Source: Candidatus Binataceae bacterium (GTDB lineage Bacteria; Desulfobacterota; Binatia; Binatales; Binataceae). Taken from it: a DNA stretch of 38,798 bases. The notes beneath the pieces are model-generated. The model had not been told where the DNA came from, ran no database searches, and saw nothing but the letters and a program-made list of their open reading frames with translations. How positions within the stretch are numbered: position 1 is the first letter of the stretch; the number at the start of each line of letters is the position of its first letter. The translations under genes and the position numbers were made by a program. Below, one piece after another: positions 8,500 to 17,859 of this stretch. The stretch lies in contig DATJXN010000020.1 of NCBI GenBank assembly GCA_035500095.1, positions 1 through 38,798 of the forward strand. Direction: 5' to 3'.

Positions 8500-9601
8500 G
8501 TCGGTCGCCCGGCCGCAGCTCGACCCCTGGCTGTATGTGCCGGCGGCGGCGCTGGCGGTGCTCGGCCTGCTGATGGTGCTCAACACCACCTATTTTCTCG
8601 GGCTGGAGAAGACCGGCGACGCGTTTCACTTCTTCAAGCTTCAGCTCGGTCATATCGCGGCCGGACTGGTGGTGCTCGCGCTGCTCTCGCAGCTCTCGCT
8701 GCGCGGCCTGCACCGGCTGGTCGTGCCGCTGATGGTCGTGGCGGTGGTGATGCTGCTGGCGCTCTGGATACCCGGGCTCGGCGTGATGCGGGGCGGCGCG
8801 CGCCGCTGGCTCAGGCTCGGGCCGCTGCTGGCGGAGCCGTCGGAGCTGGCCAAGTTTGCGATCGTCTTCTTCCTGGCCGATTTCCTGAGCCGCCGCCAGG
8901 AACGGATGGCTGTCTTCGCGAGCGGCCCGCTACCGGCTTTTATCGCCGTGGGTCCCCTCGCGCTGCTCATCCTGAAGCAGCCGGACTTCGGCAACACGGT
9001 GATGATCGTGATGCTGCTGTTCGCGATGCTGTTCGCCGGGGGCGCGCGGCTTAAACATCTCGGTGCCGCCGGCGGCGGCGCGCTTGCCGTGCTTGCGCTC
9101 CAGGCTGTAGCAAAACCCTACAGGATGCGCCGGCTGAGCACCTTTCTCGACCCCTGGCAGACCGCCCGCGGCGCCGGCTTCCAGCTGATTCAATCCTTCA
9201 TCGCGCTCGGCGCCGGCGGCGGATGGGGCGTCGGACTGGGCGCCGGCCAGCAGAAGATGTTCTACCTGCCGCAGGCCCATACCGATTTCGTTTTCGCCGT
9301 GGTGGGCGAAGAATTTGGTCTGCTCGGCGCGGTTGTGGTGCTGGTCCTGTTCGGCGCGATCCTGGTGCGCGGAATGCGCGTTGCGCATGCGGAGCCCGAC
9401 CCGTTCGCGAGCCTGCTTGCGGTCGGGCTGACTGCGCTGCTCACCCTGCAGGCGCTGGTCAACATGGCGGTGGTGATCGGGCTGGTGCCGACCAAGGGCC
9501 TGCCGCTGCCATTTTTGAGCTACGGCGGGACGGCGATGGTGATGGCGATGGCTGCCCTGGGCACTTTGCTCGCGCTTGCGCGCAGGCCGGCGGTGCGATG
9601 A
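8453..9601 (+). CDS. ftsW: Septal peptidoglycan glycosyltransferase FtsW
   Basis: A 382-residue SEDS-family membrane protein that polymerises lipid II at the septum with FtsI. It has a cytoplasmic N-terminal stretch and about ten membrane segments. SEDS motifs include GGARRWLRLGPLLAEPSELAKF, QPDFGNTVMIV, GAGQQKMFYLPQAHTDFVFAVVGEE (split here by family-conserved residues) and KGLPLPFLSYGGTAM near the end. Its place between murD and murG marks it as FtsW rather than RodA. ATG 8453 lies inside murD; no other credible ATG, GTG or TTG start precedes the first membrane helix. The end overlaps murG (ATGA). Confidence 0.94.
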   Translation: MRSAGEYFRSWFGRFESVARPQLDPWLYVPAAALAVLGLLMVLNTTYFLGLEKTGDAFHFFKLQLGHIAAGLVVLALLSQLSLRGLHRLVVPLMVVAVVMLLALWIPGLGVMRGGARRWLRLGPLLAEPSELAKFAIVFFLADFLSRRQERMAVFASGPLPAFIAVGPLALLILKQPDFGNTVMIVMLLFAMLFAGGARLKHLGAAGGGALAVLALQAVAKPYRMRRLSTFLDPWQTARGAGFQLIQSFIALGAGGGWGVGLGAGQQKMFYLPQAHTDFVFAVVGEEFGLLGAVVVLVLFGAILVRGMRVAHAEPDPFASLLAVGLTALLTLQALVNMAVVIGLVPTKGLPLPFLSYGGTAMVMAMAALGTLLALARRPAVR

Positions 9602-10683
9602 AAGTGATAATCGCGGGCGGCGGTACCGGCGGACATCTCTTTCCCGCGGTCGCAGTGGGCGAAGCGATGATGCGCGAGCGGCCCGAGACCGAGGTCATGT
9701 TCGTCGGCACCACGGCGGGGCTGGAGGCGCGATGGATGCCGCAGAGCGGCTTGCGCTATGAGCTCTTTCCGGTCCATGGAATTCGCGGCCACAGCCTGGT
9801 CGAACGGATGAAGGCGCTCGTCGAGTTCTTTGCGGCCCTTGCAAGGGCGCGCCGGCTGCTCGGCTCGTGCGGCGCCGACTTGGTGGTGGGCGCGGGCGGT
9901 TACGCCTCGGCGCCGATGGCGATGGCGGCGATTCTGGCGCGCAAGCCGCTGGTGCTGATGGAAGAGAACACGCGGCCGGGGCTGTCGAACCGGATGCTCT
10001 GGCGCTTCGCCAAAAAGGTCTGTGTCGGATTTGACGAATCCGCGGCGCTCTTTAATTCGCCTAAGGTCGTAGTGAGCGGCAATCCGGTGCGCTTTGCTAT
10101 CGAGCCTTCGCCTTACAAGGTTCACGATCCGCTGCAAATCCTTGTTTTAGGCGGCTCGACCGGAGCGCATCGCCTCAACGAAGGCGTAATCAATGCCTTG
10201 AGAAATCTGCGAGAAGGTGTTATAAAAATCGCTCTGGTCCACCAGACAGGAGAGGCGGATGTGGGGCTGGTGAAGGGTGGATACGCCGCGCTCGGCTGCC
10301 GGGCGCAGGTGATTCCGTTTATCGACGACATGGCGACCGCGCTCGACCGCGCCGATCTGCTCGTCGCGCGTTCCGGCGCGATGACGGTTTCGGAAGTCGC
10401 GCTCGCCGGCCGCCCCGCGATCTTCGTTCCCTATCCATTCCATCGCGACCGCCAGCAGGAACTCAACGCGCGCGTGCTGGAGCGCCGCGGCGCCGCAGTG
10501 ATCGTTCTCGACGACGAGAACCTGGGGGAAAATCTTGCCGCGGCGCTGCGCGAACTCGCCGCCGATCCGGCTCGGCTTGAGTGGATGGCGTCGGCGGCGC
10601 GCACCGCGGCAAAACCGGACGCGGCGCGCGCGATCGCAAAGCTGTGCTTCGAGCTTGGCGCGGAGGAGCGCGCAGCCGCATGA
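9598..10683 (+). CDS. murG: UDP-GlcNAc:lipid I transferase MurG
   Basis: MurG converts lipid I to lipid II on the inner face of the membrane (GT-B fold, family GT28). The 361-residue product starts MKVIIAGGGTGGHLFPAVAV, with the G-rich loop at 7-13 and the conserved His13. It continues with VVGAGGYASAPMAMAA, VVSGNPVR, VLGGSTGAHRLN and the donor-binding ARSGAMTVSEVALAGRPAIFVPYP. ATG 9598 overlaps the ftsW stop; the open frame upstream is a shadow of ftsW. Stop overlaps murC. Confidence 0.96.
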   Translation: MKVIIAGGGTGGHLFPAVAVGEAMMRERPETEVMFVGTTAGLEARWMPQSGLRYELFPVHGIRGHSLVERMKALVEFFAALARARRLLGSCGADLVVGAGGYASAPMAMAAILARKPLVLMEENTRPGLSNRMLWRFAKKVCVGFDESAALFNSPKVVVSGNPVRFAIEPSPYKVHDPLQILVLGGSTGAHRLNEGVINALRNLREGVIKIALVHQTGEADVGLVKGGYAALGCRAQVIPFIDDMATALDRADLLVARSGAMTVSEVALAGRPAIFVPYPFHRDRQQELNARVLERRGAAVIVLDDENLGENLAAALRELAADPARLEWMASAARTAAKPDAARAIAKLCFELGAEERAAA

Positions 10684-12140
10684 GCGAGACGCTCGCAAAG
10701 GGATTGCTCGGCCGTCAGCGTCGCCTGCATTTCATCGGCGTCGGCGGCGCCGGAATGAGCGGAATCGCGGAGTTATCGCTGCGGCTCGGCTTCGCGGTCA
10801 GCGGCTGCGACGCGCGCCAGAGCCCGACCACCGACTGGCTGGCCGCGCTCGGCGTGCAGGTCTTCCACGGGCATCATCCGGACCACGTCGCCGCGCATCT
10901 CACGGATTGCGTCGCAGACGCGATCACCCAGCGCCTCGATGCCGTGGTGATTTCCTCGGCAGTGAAGTTTTCCAATCCCGAAGTCGCGCGTGCCCGCGCG
11001 CTGCAGATCCCGGTGATTGCGCGCGCCGAGATGCTCGGCGAGTTGCTCCGCATGGTGCGCCTCGGCGTGGCGGTCGCCGGTACCCACGGCAAGACCACCA
11101 CCACTTCGCTGGTAGGACTCATCATGGAGGAGGCCGGACTCGACCCGACCGTGGCGGTTGGCGGCAATCTCCGCGCGCGCGGCAGCAACGTGCGCCTGGG
11201 CGGCGGCGATTACATGGTGGCTGAGGCTGACGAGAGCGATGCGTCGTTTCTGCTGTTGCTCCCGACGATCGCGGTCGTCACCAATATCGATCCCGAACAT
11301 CTCGACCACTACGGCACGATGGACCGGGTGCGCGAAGCCTATCTCAACTTCATCAACCGCGTGCCCTTTTACGGCCTCGCCGTGCTCGGGATCGACAGCA
11401 TCAATGTGCGCGGACTGCTCCCCTCCGTGCGCAAGCCCGTGCTGACTTACGGCGTCGCGCACGACGCCGATTTGCGCGCCGAGAATATCGTGATCGACGG
11501 TCTCTCGACGCGCTTCACGGTGATCCGCGCGGGCCGCGAACTGGGCATGGTCGAGGTGCCGACGCCGGGGCGCCACATCGCGCTGAACGCGCTTGCGGCC
11601 GTGGGCGTCGCGCTCGCGGTGGGGATCGACTTCAACGTCGCGGCGCGGGCGCTCGGGTCGTTTTCGGGCATCAGCCGGCGCTTCGAGATCAAGGGCGAGG
11701 CGGCGGGCCGGATCGTGCTCGACGACTACGCGCATCATCCGGCGGAAGTGCGGGCGACGCTGGGCGCCGCACGCGCCGCGTTCAAGCGCCGCGTCGTGGC
11801 CGTCTTCCAGCCGCATCGCTATACGCGGCTGCGCGACCTGTTCGACGATTTTCTCGGCGCCTTCGACGACGCCGACGTGCTCTATCTGTGCGAGGTTTAC
11901 GCGGCGGGCGAGGAGCCGCTGGCCGACGTTTCCGCGCGGCGGCTCTACGAGGCGCTGCGCGCGCGCGGCCATCTGGACGTGCGCTACCTCGGCGACGAGC
12001 CGGATCCGGCGGTCCGGCTCGCGGCGGATACGATGGCCGGCGATCTGCTGGTGACGCTCGGCGCCGGCGACGTTTATCATATCGGCGAAGCCGTGCTGCA
12101 AAATCTCGGCTACGCGACCAAGACCCATGAACCCGCTTGA
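10680..12140 (+). CDS. murC: UDP-MurNAc:L-alanine ligase MurC
   Basis: MurC adds the first stem residue, L-alanine, to UDP-MurNAc. ATG 10680 (overlapping the murG stop) gives 486 residues. Motifs: LHFIGVGGAGMSGIAEL at about 16-32, P-loop G134-T-H-G-K-T-T140, EADESDASFLLL, NIDPEHLDHYG, and in the C-domain LDDYAHHPAEVRATL and FQPHRYTRLRDLFDDF. All are standard MurC. The 3' end overlaps murB by 14 nt. MurC, MurD and MurE are all here, which makes the missing MurF stand out. Confidence 0.96.
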   Translation: MSETLAKGLLGRQRRLHFIGVGGAGMSGIAELSLRLGFAVSGCDARQSPTTDWLAALGVQVFHGHHPDHVAAHLTDCVADAITQRLDAVVISSAVKFSNPEVARARALQIPVIARAEMLGELLRMVRLGVAVAGTHGKTTTTSLVGLIMEEAGLDPTVAVGGNLRARGSNVRLGGGDYMVAEADESDASFLLLLPTIAVVTNIDPEHLDHYGTMDRVREAYLNFINRVPFYGLAVLGIDSINVRGLLPSVRKPVLTYGVAHDADLRAENIVIDGLSTRFTVIRAGRELGMVEVPTPGRHIALNALAAVGVALAVGIDFNVAARALGSFSGISRRFEIKGEAAGRIVLDDYAHHPAEVRATLGAARAAFKRRVVAVFQPHRYTRLRDLFDDFLGAFDDADVLYLCEVYAAGEEPLADVSARRLYEALRARGHLDVRYLGDEPDPAVRLAADTMAGDLLVTLGAGDVYHIGEAVLQNLGYATKTHEPA

Positions 12141-13029
12141 GCAGGAATTGCGCGCCCGCTTTGGCGCCCGGCTGCGCACCCGGGCGCCGCTTGCCGAGCT
12201 TACCTCGTTTCGTATCGGCGGCCCCGCCGACGCGCTGCTCGTGGTCGAAAGCGAAGACGAACTGTGCACCGCGATGGCGGCGGCGTGGCGCGAGCGTGTG
12301 CCGGCGTTCTGCCTTGGCGCCGGCACCAATCTGCTGGTCAGCGATCGCGGCGTGCGCGGGCTCGTGATTCACCTCGGCGAGGGGTTCAAGAATCTTGACT
12401 TCGAGGGCGTCAAGGTGCACGCGGGCGCGGCCGCGCAGTTCGGCGCGCTGGTGCTGGAAGCGGTCGAGCGTGGGCTTAAGGGGCTCGAGTTCGGCGAAGG
12501 CATTCCCGGAAGCGTCGGCGGCGGGCTGGTGATGAACGCGGGCGCATTCGGCGGCGAAATCGCGCGGGTGGTCAGGCTGGTCCACGGAGTCGACGAGCAG
12601 GGACGCTCGGTCGCGTTAAGCGGCGCCGAGGTCAAGTTTTCCTATCGCCGCACCCAGCTTCCGCCGCGCTTCGTGATAACGCGGGTGGATTTCGAGCTGG
12701 AGCAAGGCGATCGCGATCAGCTGCGCACGCGGGTGGCGGAAGTCAAGGCCAAGCGCGCGGCGCGTCAGCCGCGCAGCCTGCCCAACGCGGGTTCGATCTT
12801 CAAAAATCCGCCCGGCGCGTTCGCGGGACGATTGCTGGAGAACGCGGGGCTCAAGGGGACGCGGCTTGGGGCGGCGGCGTTTTCGACCGAGCACGCGAAT
12901 TTTATCGTCAACCTGGGCGGCGCGCGCGCCGAAGACGTGCGCGCGCTGATCGAGCTTGCGCGCAGCCGGGTCAGGGAGCAGAGCGGAGTGGCTCTGGAAG
13001 CCGAAGTGCGCATGGTTGGGGAATGGTGA
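12127..13029 (+). CDS. murB: UDP-N-acetylenolpyruvoylglucosamine reductase MurB
   Basis: MurB reduces UDP-GlcNAc-enolpyruvate to UDP-MurNAc with NADPH, using FAD. The 300-residue length and the GLEFGEGIPGSVGG motif fit the shorter type II MurB group rather than the E. coli type. FAD-binding features are CLGAGTNLLVSDRGVRGLVI and GEGIPGSVGGGLVMNAGAFGGEI; the catalytic Ser is S223 in NAGSIFKNP; the C-terminal domain has AGLKGTRLGAAAFSTEHANFIVN. It starts inside the end of murC and is followed by a 44-nt gap before the ftsQ-like gene. ddl, often found here, is absent. Confidence 0.95.
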   Translation: MNPLEQELRARFGARLRTRAPLAELTSFRIGGPADALLVVESEDELCTAMAAAWRERVPAFCLGAGTNLLVSDRGVRGLVIHLGEGFKNLDFEGVKVHAGAAAQFGALVLEAVERGLKGLEFGEGIPGSVGGGLVMNAGAFGGEIARVVRLVHGVDEQGRSVALSGAEVKFSYRRTQLPPRFVITRVDFELEQGDRDQLRTRVAEVKAKRAARQPRSLPNAGSIFKNPPGAFAGRLLENAGLKGTRLGAAAFSTEHANFIVNLGGARAEDVRALIELARSRVREQSGVALEAEVRMVGEW

Positions 13030-13073
13030 TCGCAAAGTTCTGATCGGCGGGCGGCGAGCGGCTCGCCGTATGA

Positions 13074-13862
13074 GTGCGGAGGCGTGGGGCGGCGGCAGTG
13101 GCGAAGCAGGCGGTAGCGAAGCGGAACAGGAAGACGCCGGCGGCAACCAGGAATTCCTGGGGCTGGTCGAGCAAAGCGCTCGGCCTAGTGCTATGCGCGT
13201 TCTTCGTGTTCGGCATGGCGACCGGGCTGAGCCCCGCGGGCCGCGCGCTCGCGGCCCGCGGGCGCGTGGCGCTTGCCTCTTGCTGGGCGCAGGCTGCAGC
13301 GACATTCGCCGAGTTGCGCGATCGCACGACCGAAAGCGCGATGCTCGCGCCGCTGCCGCACGCGGCGTCCGGCGACGCGGTAGCGCTGGTCGAGCGTCAC
13401 GACGGCTTCTATGCGCTCTTTGGCGACGGCGAGCTTCGCGGCCCTGTTCCGGCGGCGCGCGCGGGCGATCTGCCGATCCTGAGCGGCGCGGCGGCGCAGA
13501 CGGCGCGCGCGCACGATCTCGTGCGCTACGCGGCCGCGCTGGTGCGCTCCGAGGTGGCCCTTGCCGGTCTGGTCTCGGAGATGCGGCTTGACGGCGACGG
13601 CACCGCGTCGCTCTTCTTCGATCGTTCGCACACCGAATTGCGAATCGACCTCGACGGCGCGCCGGCGCAACTGCGGCGCGCGACCGAGGTGCTCGGCCAA
13701 TGGCGCGGGCATGAGCAGCAGGTCGCGCTTCTCGACATGACCACGCCGGGGCAGGCGGTGGTGAGGCTGCGCGCTCAGGCGCCGCGCGCGACCGCGCAGG
13801 CCGCGGGCTCCGTGCGTAGGGTTGCCGTGCGCGCCCGCGCGGGCGGGAGCGGGCGGAGATGA
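13074..13862 (+). CDS. ftsQ: FtsQ-like division protein lacking an evident POTRA domain
   Basis: Position between murB and ftsA, the topology and a distant domain match suggest FtsQ, which bridges early and late divisome proteins. The 262 residues begin with a basic cytoplasmic tail and one membrane segment at about 35-52. The part from about residue 100 (VALVERHDGFYALFGDGEL, then DLPILSG) resembles the beta-domain that follows POTRA in FtsQ. Only about 48 Ala/Arg-rich residues lie between the membrane segment and this part, too few for a normal 70-residue POTRA domain, and no POTRA pattern is seen. GTG 13074 follows an in-frame stop; GTG 13098 with GGAGG upstream is an alternative. Overlaps ftsA. 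Confidence 0.65.
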   Translation: MRRRGAAAVAKQAVAKRNRKTPAATRNSWGWSSKALGLVLCAFFVFGMATGLSPAGRALAARGRVALASCWAQAAATFAELRDRTTESAMLAPLPHAASGDAVALVERHDGFYALFGDGELRGPVPAARAGDLPILSGAAAQTARAHDLVRYAAALVRSEVALAGLVSEMRLDGDGTASLFFDRSHTELRIDLDGAPAQLRRATEVLGQWRGHEQQVALLDMTTPGQAVVRLRAQAPRATAQAAGSVRRVAVRARAGGSGRR

Positions 13863-15082
13863 GAAACGTGCTGACGGCGTTGGATGTCGGGACGAGCAAG
13901 GTTTGCGCGCTCGTCGCCGAGTCGCTGCCCGAGGGCGGCGGCGCGACCGTGCTCGGCTATGGCGTTGCGCCCTGCACCGGGCTGCGCAAGGGCGTGGTGG
14001 TGAATATCGAGGCCACGGTCGAGGCGATCCGCACGGCCGTGGCCGAGGCAGAAAAGAGCGCGGGCGTGCGCGTGGGCGCGGCGGTTGTGGGCGAGGCCGG
14101 CGCGCACGTGCGCGGGCTCAACAGCCACGGAATCGTCGCGGTGCGCGGCGGCGAAGTCAGCCCGCGCGATGTCGAGCGCGTGATCGACGCGGCACGGGCG
14201 GTCGCGATTCCGCTCGATCGCCAGGTCCTCCATATCCTGCCGCAGCAATTCGCGGTGGACGACCAGGAAGGCGTGCGTGACCCGGTCGGGATGGCCGGGG
14301 TGCGGCTCGAGGCGCGCATCCATATCGTTACCGCGGCGCAGAGCTACGGCCAGAACCTGACCAAGTGCTGCGAGCGCGCCAATATCACGCCGCTCGAGAT
14401 CGTCTTCGAGCCGCTCGCCTCGGCCGACGCGGCGCTCTTTCCCGAAGAGCGCGAACTTGGCGTCGCGCTGCTCGACATCGGAGGCGGCACCACCGATATC
14501 GTCGTGTTTCACGGCGGCGCGGCGATGCATACGGCGGTCCTGCCGCTTGGCGGCAACCATCTGACCAGCGACGTCGCCGCGGGCCTGCGCACGCCGCTCA
14601 ACGAGGCCGAGCGGCTGAAGATAAGCTATGGCGTCGCGACCAACTCCGTGGTCGGGCGCGACCAGACGGTTCAGGTGCCGGGCGTCGGCGGACGCTCGCC
14701 GCGCGTGATCGCGCGCCGCCTCCTCGGCGAAATCATCGAGCCGCGGATGGAAGAGATTTTCACGATGGCGCAGCGCGAGGTGATGCGCTCGGGAGTCGCC
14801 GACAGCCTCGCCTCGGGCCTGGTCCTGGTCGGCGGCTCGTCGCTGCTCGAGGGCACGCAGGAGCTGGCGGAACGGATCTTCGGGCTGCCGGTGCGCCGCG
14901 GCCTGCCGATCAATTTGAAGGGCATGCCCGAGGATCTGATGAAGCCGGCGTACACGACCGCGGCCGGCCTGCTGCTGCACGCGGCGGGCGCGAACGGCGC
15001 GAGCGTTAACGGAACAATACGGGGAGGGCGGCTTGGACGGCTGCGCTCGCTCGTTTCGGACTGGATGAGAGACTTTTTCTAG
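13859..15082 (+). CDS. ftsA: Cell division protein FtsA
   Basis: The actin-like ATPase that tethers FtsZ to the membrane. The 407 residues start with the phosphate-1 motif ALDVGTSKVCALVAE and include an SHS2/1C domain (about 85-165, with GLNSHGIVAVRGGEVS), phosphate-2 motif D206-IGGGTTDIVVF and LVLVGGSSLLEGTQELAE near the adenosine-binding site. The last residues, RLGRLRSLVSDWMRDFF, form the amphipathic membrane-targeting helix typical of FtsA. It starts in an ATGA overlap with ftsQ and ends 72 nt before ftsZ. Confidence 0.96.
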   Translation: MRNVLTALDVGTSKVCALVAESLPEGGGATVLGYGVAPCTGLRKGVVVNIEATVEAIRTAVAEAEKSAGVRVGAAVVGEAGAHVRGLNSHGIVAVRGGEVSPRDVERVIDAARAVAIPLDRQVLHILPQQFAVDDQEGVRDPVGMAGVRLEARIHIVTAAQSYGQNLTKCCERANITPLEIVFEPLASADAALFPEERELGVALLDIGGGTTDIVVFHGGAAMHTAVLPLGGNHLTSDVAAGLRTPLNEAERLKISYGVATNSVVGRDQTVQVPGVGGRSPRVIARRLLGEIIEPRMEEIFTMAQREVMRSGVADSLASGLVLVGGSSLLEGTQELAERIFGLPVRRGLPINLKGMPEDLMKPAYTTAAGLLLHAAGANGASVNGTIRGGRLGRLRSLVSDWMRDFF

Positions 15083-15154
15083 GGGCGGTGGGGATGGCAG
15101 ACGCGTCTTCAGCTAGCCGCTGAGTGCCGCGCATATGGTGGAGGAGGTTGAACA

Positions 15155-16435
15155 ATGATCGAGTTGATGGATTCCCCGGATCCCGGGGCGCGGATCAAGG
15201 TTATCGGGGCCGGTGGATGCGGCGGCAACGCGGTCAGCCACATGATTAAGCAGGGGTTGAGCGGCGTCGACTTCATCGCCGTCAATACCGACAGCCAGGC
15301 GCTGGCCGCCAACGCGGCGCCGATGCGCATGCAGATCGGCGCGGTGCTGACGCGCGGGCGCGGCACCGGCGGCAATCCTGAAATCGGACGCAAGGCCGCG
15401 CTCGAGGACGAGGAGCGGCTGCGCGAAGTGCTCAAGGAGGCGGAGATGGTATTCGTCACCGCCGGGATGGGCGGCGGCACGGGCACCGGCTCGGCGCCGA
15501 TCATCGCACGCATCGCGCGCGAGGGCGGCGCGCTCACCGTCGGCGTCGTGACCAAGCCGTTCCAGTTCGAGGGTAGCCGCCGGATGTCCCAGGCCGACGA
15601 AGGCCTGCGCGAGCTCAAGGACGCGGTCGACACGCTGATCACGATTCCCAACCAGCGCCTGCTCTCGATTGCGAGCCGCACTACGTCGCTGCGCGAGGCC
15701 TTCCAGAAGGCCGACGACGTCCTGCTGCAAGCCGTCCGCGGCATCTCGGAACTGGTCACCGTGCACGGGCTTATCAATCTCGACTTCGCCGACGTGCGTT
15801 CGATCATGGCCGAGATGGGACTTGCGATGATGGGCGCGGCGAGCGCGACCGGCGAGAACCGCGCGGTCGAGGCGGCGCAGCGCGCGATCTCGAGCCCGCT
15901 GCTCGAGGACGTTTCGATCAAGGGCGCGCGCGGACTGCTGATCAACGTGACCGGCGGCCCCGACATGTCGCTCTACGAAGTGACCGAGGCGGCAAGTCTG
16001 ATCCAGGAAGAAGCGCATGAGGACGCGAACATTATCTTCGGCGCAGTGATCAACGAGCGGCTGGCCGACGAAATCCAGATAACGGTGATCGCAACCGGTT
16101 TCGGCGATCTTACGACGCGCTACAATCCGCGCTACTCGTCCTCTGGCGCGCCGATTACCGCGCCGATCCAGGCCGCCGCCACGCGGGCCGTCGATCCCGC
16201 GGCCGTGCATCCCACCGCGCCCACCCTGCCTCCGCCTCCGCCGCCGCCGCCGCGGACGTTCGGCAGCAAGCCGGTGCGCAGGATGGGGATGATCGTCGAT
16301 GACGGGCTCGACATTCCGGCTTTCAAGCGGCGTGGGGCGGACCCGGGCGCGATGGAAAGATCCGAACCGAACGAGCTCGGCGAACACGACGACAAGCTCG
16401 ATATTCCGACTTTTTTGCGCAAGCACCTGGACTAG
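15155..16435 (+). CDS. ftsZ: Cell division GTPase FtsZ with two C-terminal peptides
   Basis: Tubulin-like GTPase forming the Z-ring. The 426 residues have the N-terminal [13 protein letters not shown] loop, NTDSQAL, the tubulin signature G106-GGTGTG-112 SAP, and the GTPase-activating T7-type region [14 protein letters not shown]. After the globular part (to about 320) comes a Pro-rich linker with eight consecutive prolines near 355-365. The end carries two copies of the partner-binding peptide: D383-G-LDIPAF-K (385-390 core) and D413[10 protein letters not shown] (415-420 core), 30 residues apart. Start ATG 15155 has GGAGGAGG upstream. Last gene of the dcw operon. Confidence 0.97.
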   Translation: MIELMDSPDPGARIKVIGAGGCGGNAVSHMIKQGLSGVDFIAVNTDSQALAANAAPMRMQIGAVLTRGRGTGGNPEIGRKAALEDEERLREVLKEAEMVFVTAGMGGGTGTGSAPIIARIAREGGALTVGVVTKPFQFEGSRRMSQADEGLRELKDAVDTLITIPNQRLLSIASRTTSLREAFQKADDVLLQAVRGISELVTVHGLINLDFADVRSIMAEMGLAMMGAASATGENRAVEAAQRAISSPLLEDVSIKGARGLLINVTGGPDMSLYEVTEAASLIQEEAHEDANIIFGAVINERLADEIQITVIATGFGDLTTRYNPRYSSSGAPITAPIQAAATRAVDPAAVHPTAPTLPPPPPPPPRTFGSKPVRRMGMIVDDGLDIPAFKRRGADPGAMERSEPNELGEHDDKLDIPTFLRKHLD

Positions 16436-16520
16436 CGGGGGAGGACCCGGGGGGCCCGGCGGGCGAGCGGCGCCTGAGCGTGCGGGGGCGCGAGGTGGAC
16501 CGCTTGCGAATGACGGGGAC

Positions 16521-16560
16521 GGATGCGCGTGCGAGAAGCGCGCGCATCCGTTCTCTTTTT
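16521..16560 (+). terminator. Intrinsic terminator 1 of the dcw operon
   Basis: GGATGCGCG (16521-16529) pairs perfectly with CGCGCATCC (16541-16549) across an 11-nt loop, followed by the T-rich tract TTCTCTTTTT at 16551-16560. It lies 85 nt after the ftsZ stop. Confidence 0.85.
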
Positions 16561-16563
16561 GAG

Positions 16564-16592
16564 CGGCGGCAGTTTCGCGCCGCCGTCTTTTC
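16564..16592 (+). terminator. Intrinsic terminator 2 of the dcw operon
   Basis: CGGCGGC (16564-16570) and GCCGCCG (16579-16585) form a 7-bp stem with an 8-nt loop, followed by TCTTTTC. It directly follows terminator 1, so the two act in tandem, just before the convergent MFS gene whose stop is at 16616. Confidence 0.75.
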
Positions 16593-16615
16593 GGGATTCG
16601 CCCGCCGCGTGGATG

Positions 16616-17824
16616 TCAGTCGGCCTCGGCCAAACGCGGCGCCAAAGTCTCGTCGGCTCGGCGGAGCGGGATGATGATGAAGAACCCGATGACGCAGACC
16701 GCACCGGAGAAGGCCGCCGCCCAGAGATAGCCGCCCATCCGGTCGATCACGAGACCCGCAATCGGCGGCCCGACCAGCGCGCTTATCGCGGAGCTCGTGT
16801 AAAGCGTTCCGAGCAGCGCGCCCAGTCCCTGCACGCCGAAGAGTTCCGCCACCACCGCCGGCGCCAGCGCGACCATCCCGCCGTATGCCGCGCCCATCGT
16901 GAGCGCGAAGACCACCAGCCATCCGTAGCCGCTGGTCAGGATCCACACCGCGTAACTCAGCCCGAGCGCAAGCGTGCACAGCTTGTAGAGCCACATTATC
17001 CCCGTGCGATCCGCGACCACGCCGAGGATCATCCGCCCCGCCACGCTTGCGCCGCCAATAAGCCCGACCAGCGTCGCGGCGGCGACGCGGCCGATACCCT
17101 GGTCATGCGCAAACTCGGGCAGGTAAACGAACGGCACGTAAATCGCGATCGAAGAGAGGAGCGAGGACACCCAGAGCATCGCGAAATTCGGCGTGCGCAC
17201 GGCCGTGGAGAGCCGCGGGCGTGCGGCCTGCATATGGGCCGGCGGCGGTTCGACCAGGAGCGCGCAGATGACGAGGATGAGCGCGCTCGCGACGCCCAGA
17301 ATCACGTACGCCCCGCGCCATCCGAAGCGATCGATCAGCACCGCGGCCAGCGGCGCCATCGCCAGCGTTCCGCACCCGATTCCCGCGACCGAAATCCCGA
17401 GCGCCGTATTGCGCCAGCGCGAAAACCATCCACCCACCACCGAGACCATCGGGACATAACAGCACGCGCCGCCGAGTCCGACGCCGAGTCCGTAGGTCAG
17501 GTAGCCTATCCACAGGCGGTCGATGCGCGAGGTCAGGACGAGTCCCGTACCCATGAAGAACGCGGCCGCGAGCAACACCGGCCGCGGACCGTAGCGGTCG
17601 CTCAGATGGCCGGCGGGCGCGCCGAGCGCGTTGTAGATGCCGGCGGTGATCGAAAAGACCGCGGCGGTGGGCATCCGGCTCGCGCCGAACTCCTTGCCCA
17701 TGGGGCGGAAGAAGGCGCCGAAGCTGTAGGCGACGCCGAACAGGGTGAAGCACGACATGAAGGCGGACGCGACCGTTATCCACGCGCGCGGCGAATCGAT
17801 CTGTGCGTTGCGAAGCTGCTTCAT
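16616..17824 (-). CDS. MFS transporter (oxalate/formate or monocarboxylate type)
   Basis: A 402-residue, 12-helix major facilitator. Motif A-like loops are seen as GHLSDRYGPRPVLLAA in the first half and GVVADRTGIMWLY in the second. Overall layout, with FGVAYSFGAFFRPMGKEFG in helix 1 and GGWFSRWRNTALGISVAG between helices 4 and 5, is like the OFA/monocarboxylate-porter group, which moves small organic anions. The substrate cannot be read from sequence. It is the last gene of the tetR-headed minus-strand run, 35 nt after the M20 peptidase gene. No T-tract terminator for this strand is seen beyond it. Confidence 0.85.
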   Translation of the reverse strand: MKQLRNAQIDSPRAWITVASAFMSCFTLFGVAYSFGAFFRPMGKEFGASRMPTAAVFSITAGIYNALGAPAGHLSDRYGPRPVLLAAAFFMGTGLVLTSRIDRLWIGYLTYGLGVGLGGACCYVPMVSVVGGWFSRWRNTALGISVAGIGCGTLAMAPLAAVLIDRFGWRGAYVILGVASALILVICALLVEPPPAHMQAARPRLSTAVRTPNFAMLWVSSLLSSIAIYVPFVYLPEFAHDQGIGRVAAATLVGLIGGASVAGRMILGVVADRTGIMWLYKLCTLALGLSYAVWILTSGYGWLVVFALTMGAAYGGMVALAPAVVAELFGVQGLGALLGTLYTSSAISALVGPPIAGLVIDRMGGYLWAAAFSGAVCVIGFFIIIPLRRADETLAPRLAEAD

Positions 17825-17859
17825 CTTGAGAGTCGGGCAGGGCTGGAGCGAAGTCCCGC

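Noticed and set aside
10773..12329. 518-residue antisense frame opposite murC and murB
   Set aside because: Shadow frame of two well-supported genes.
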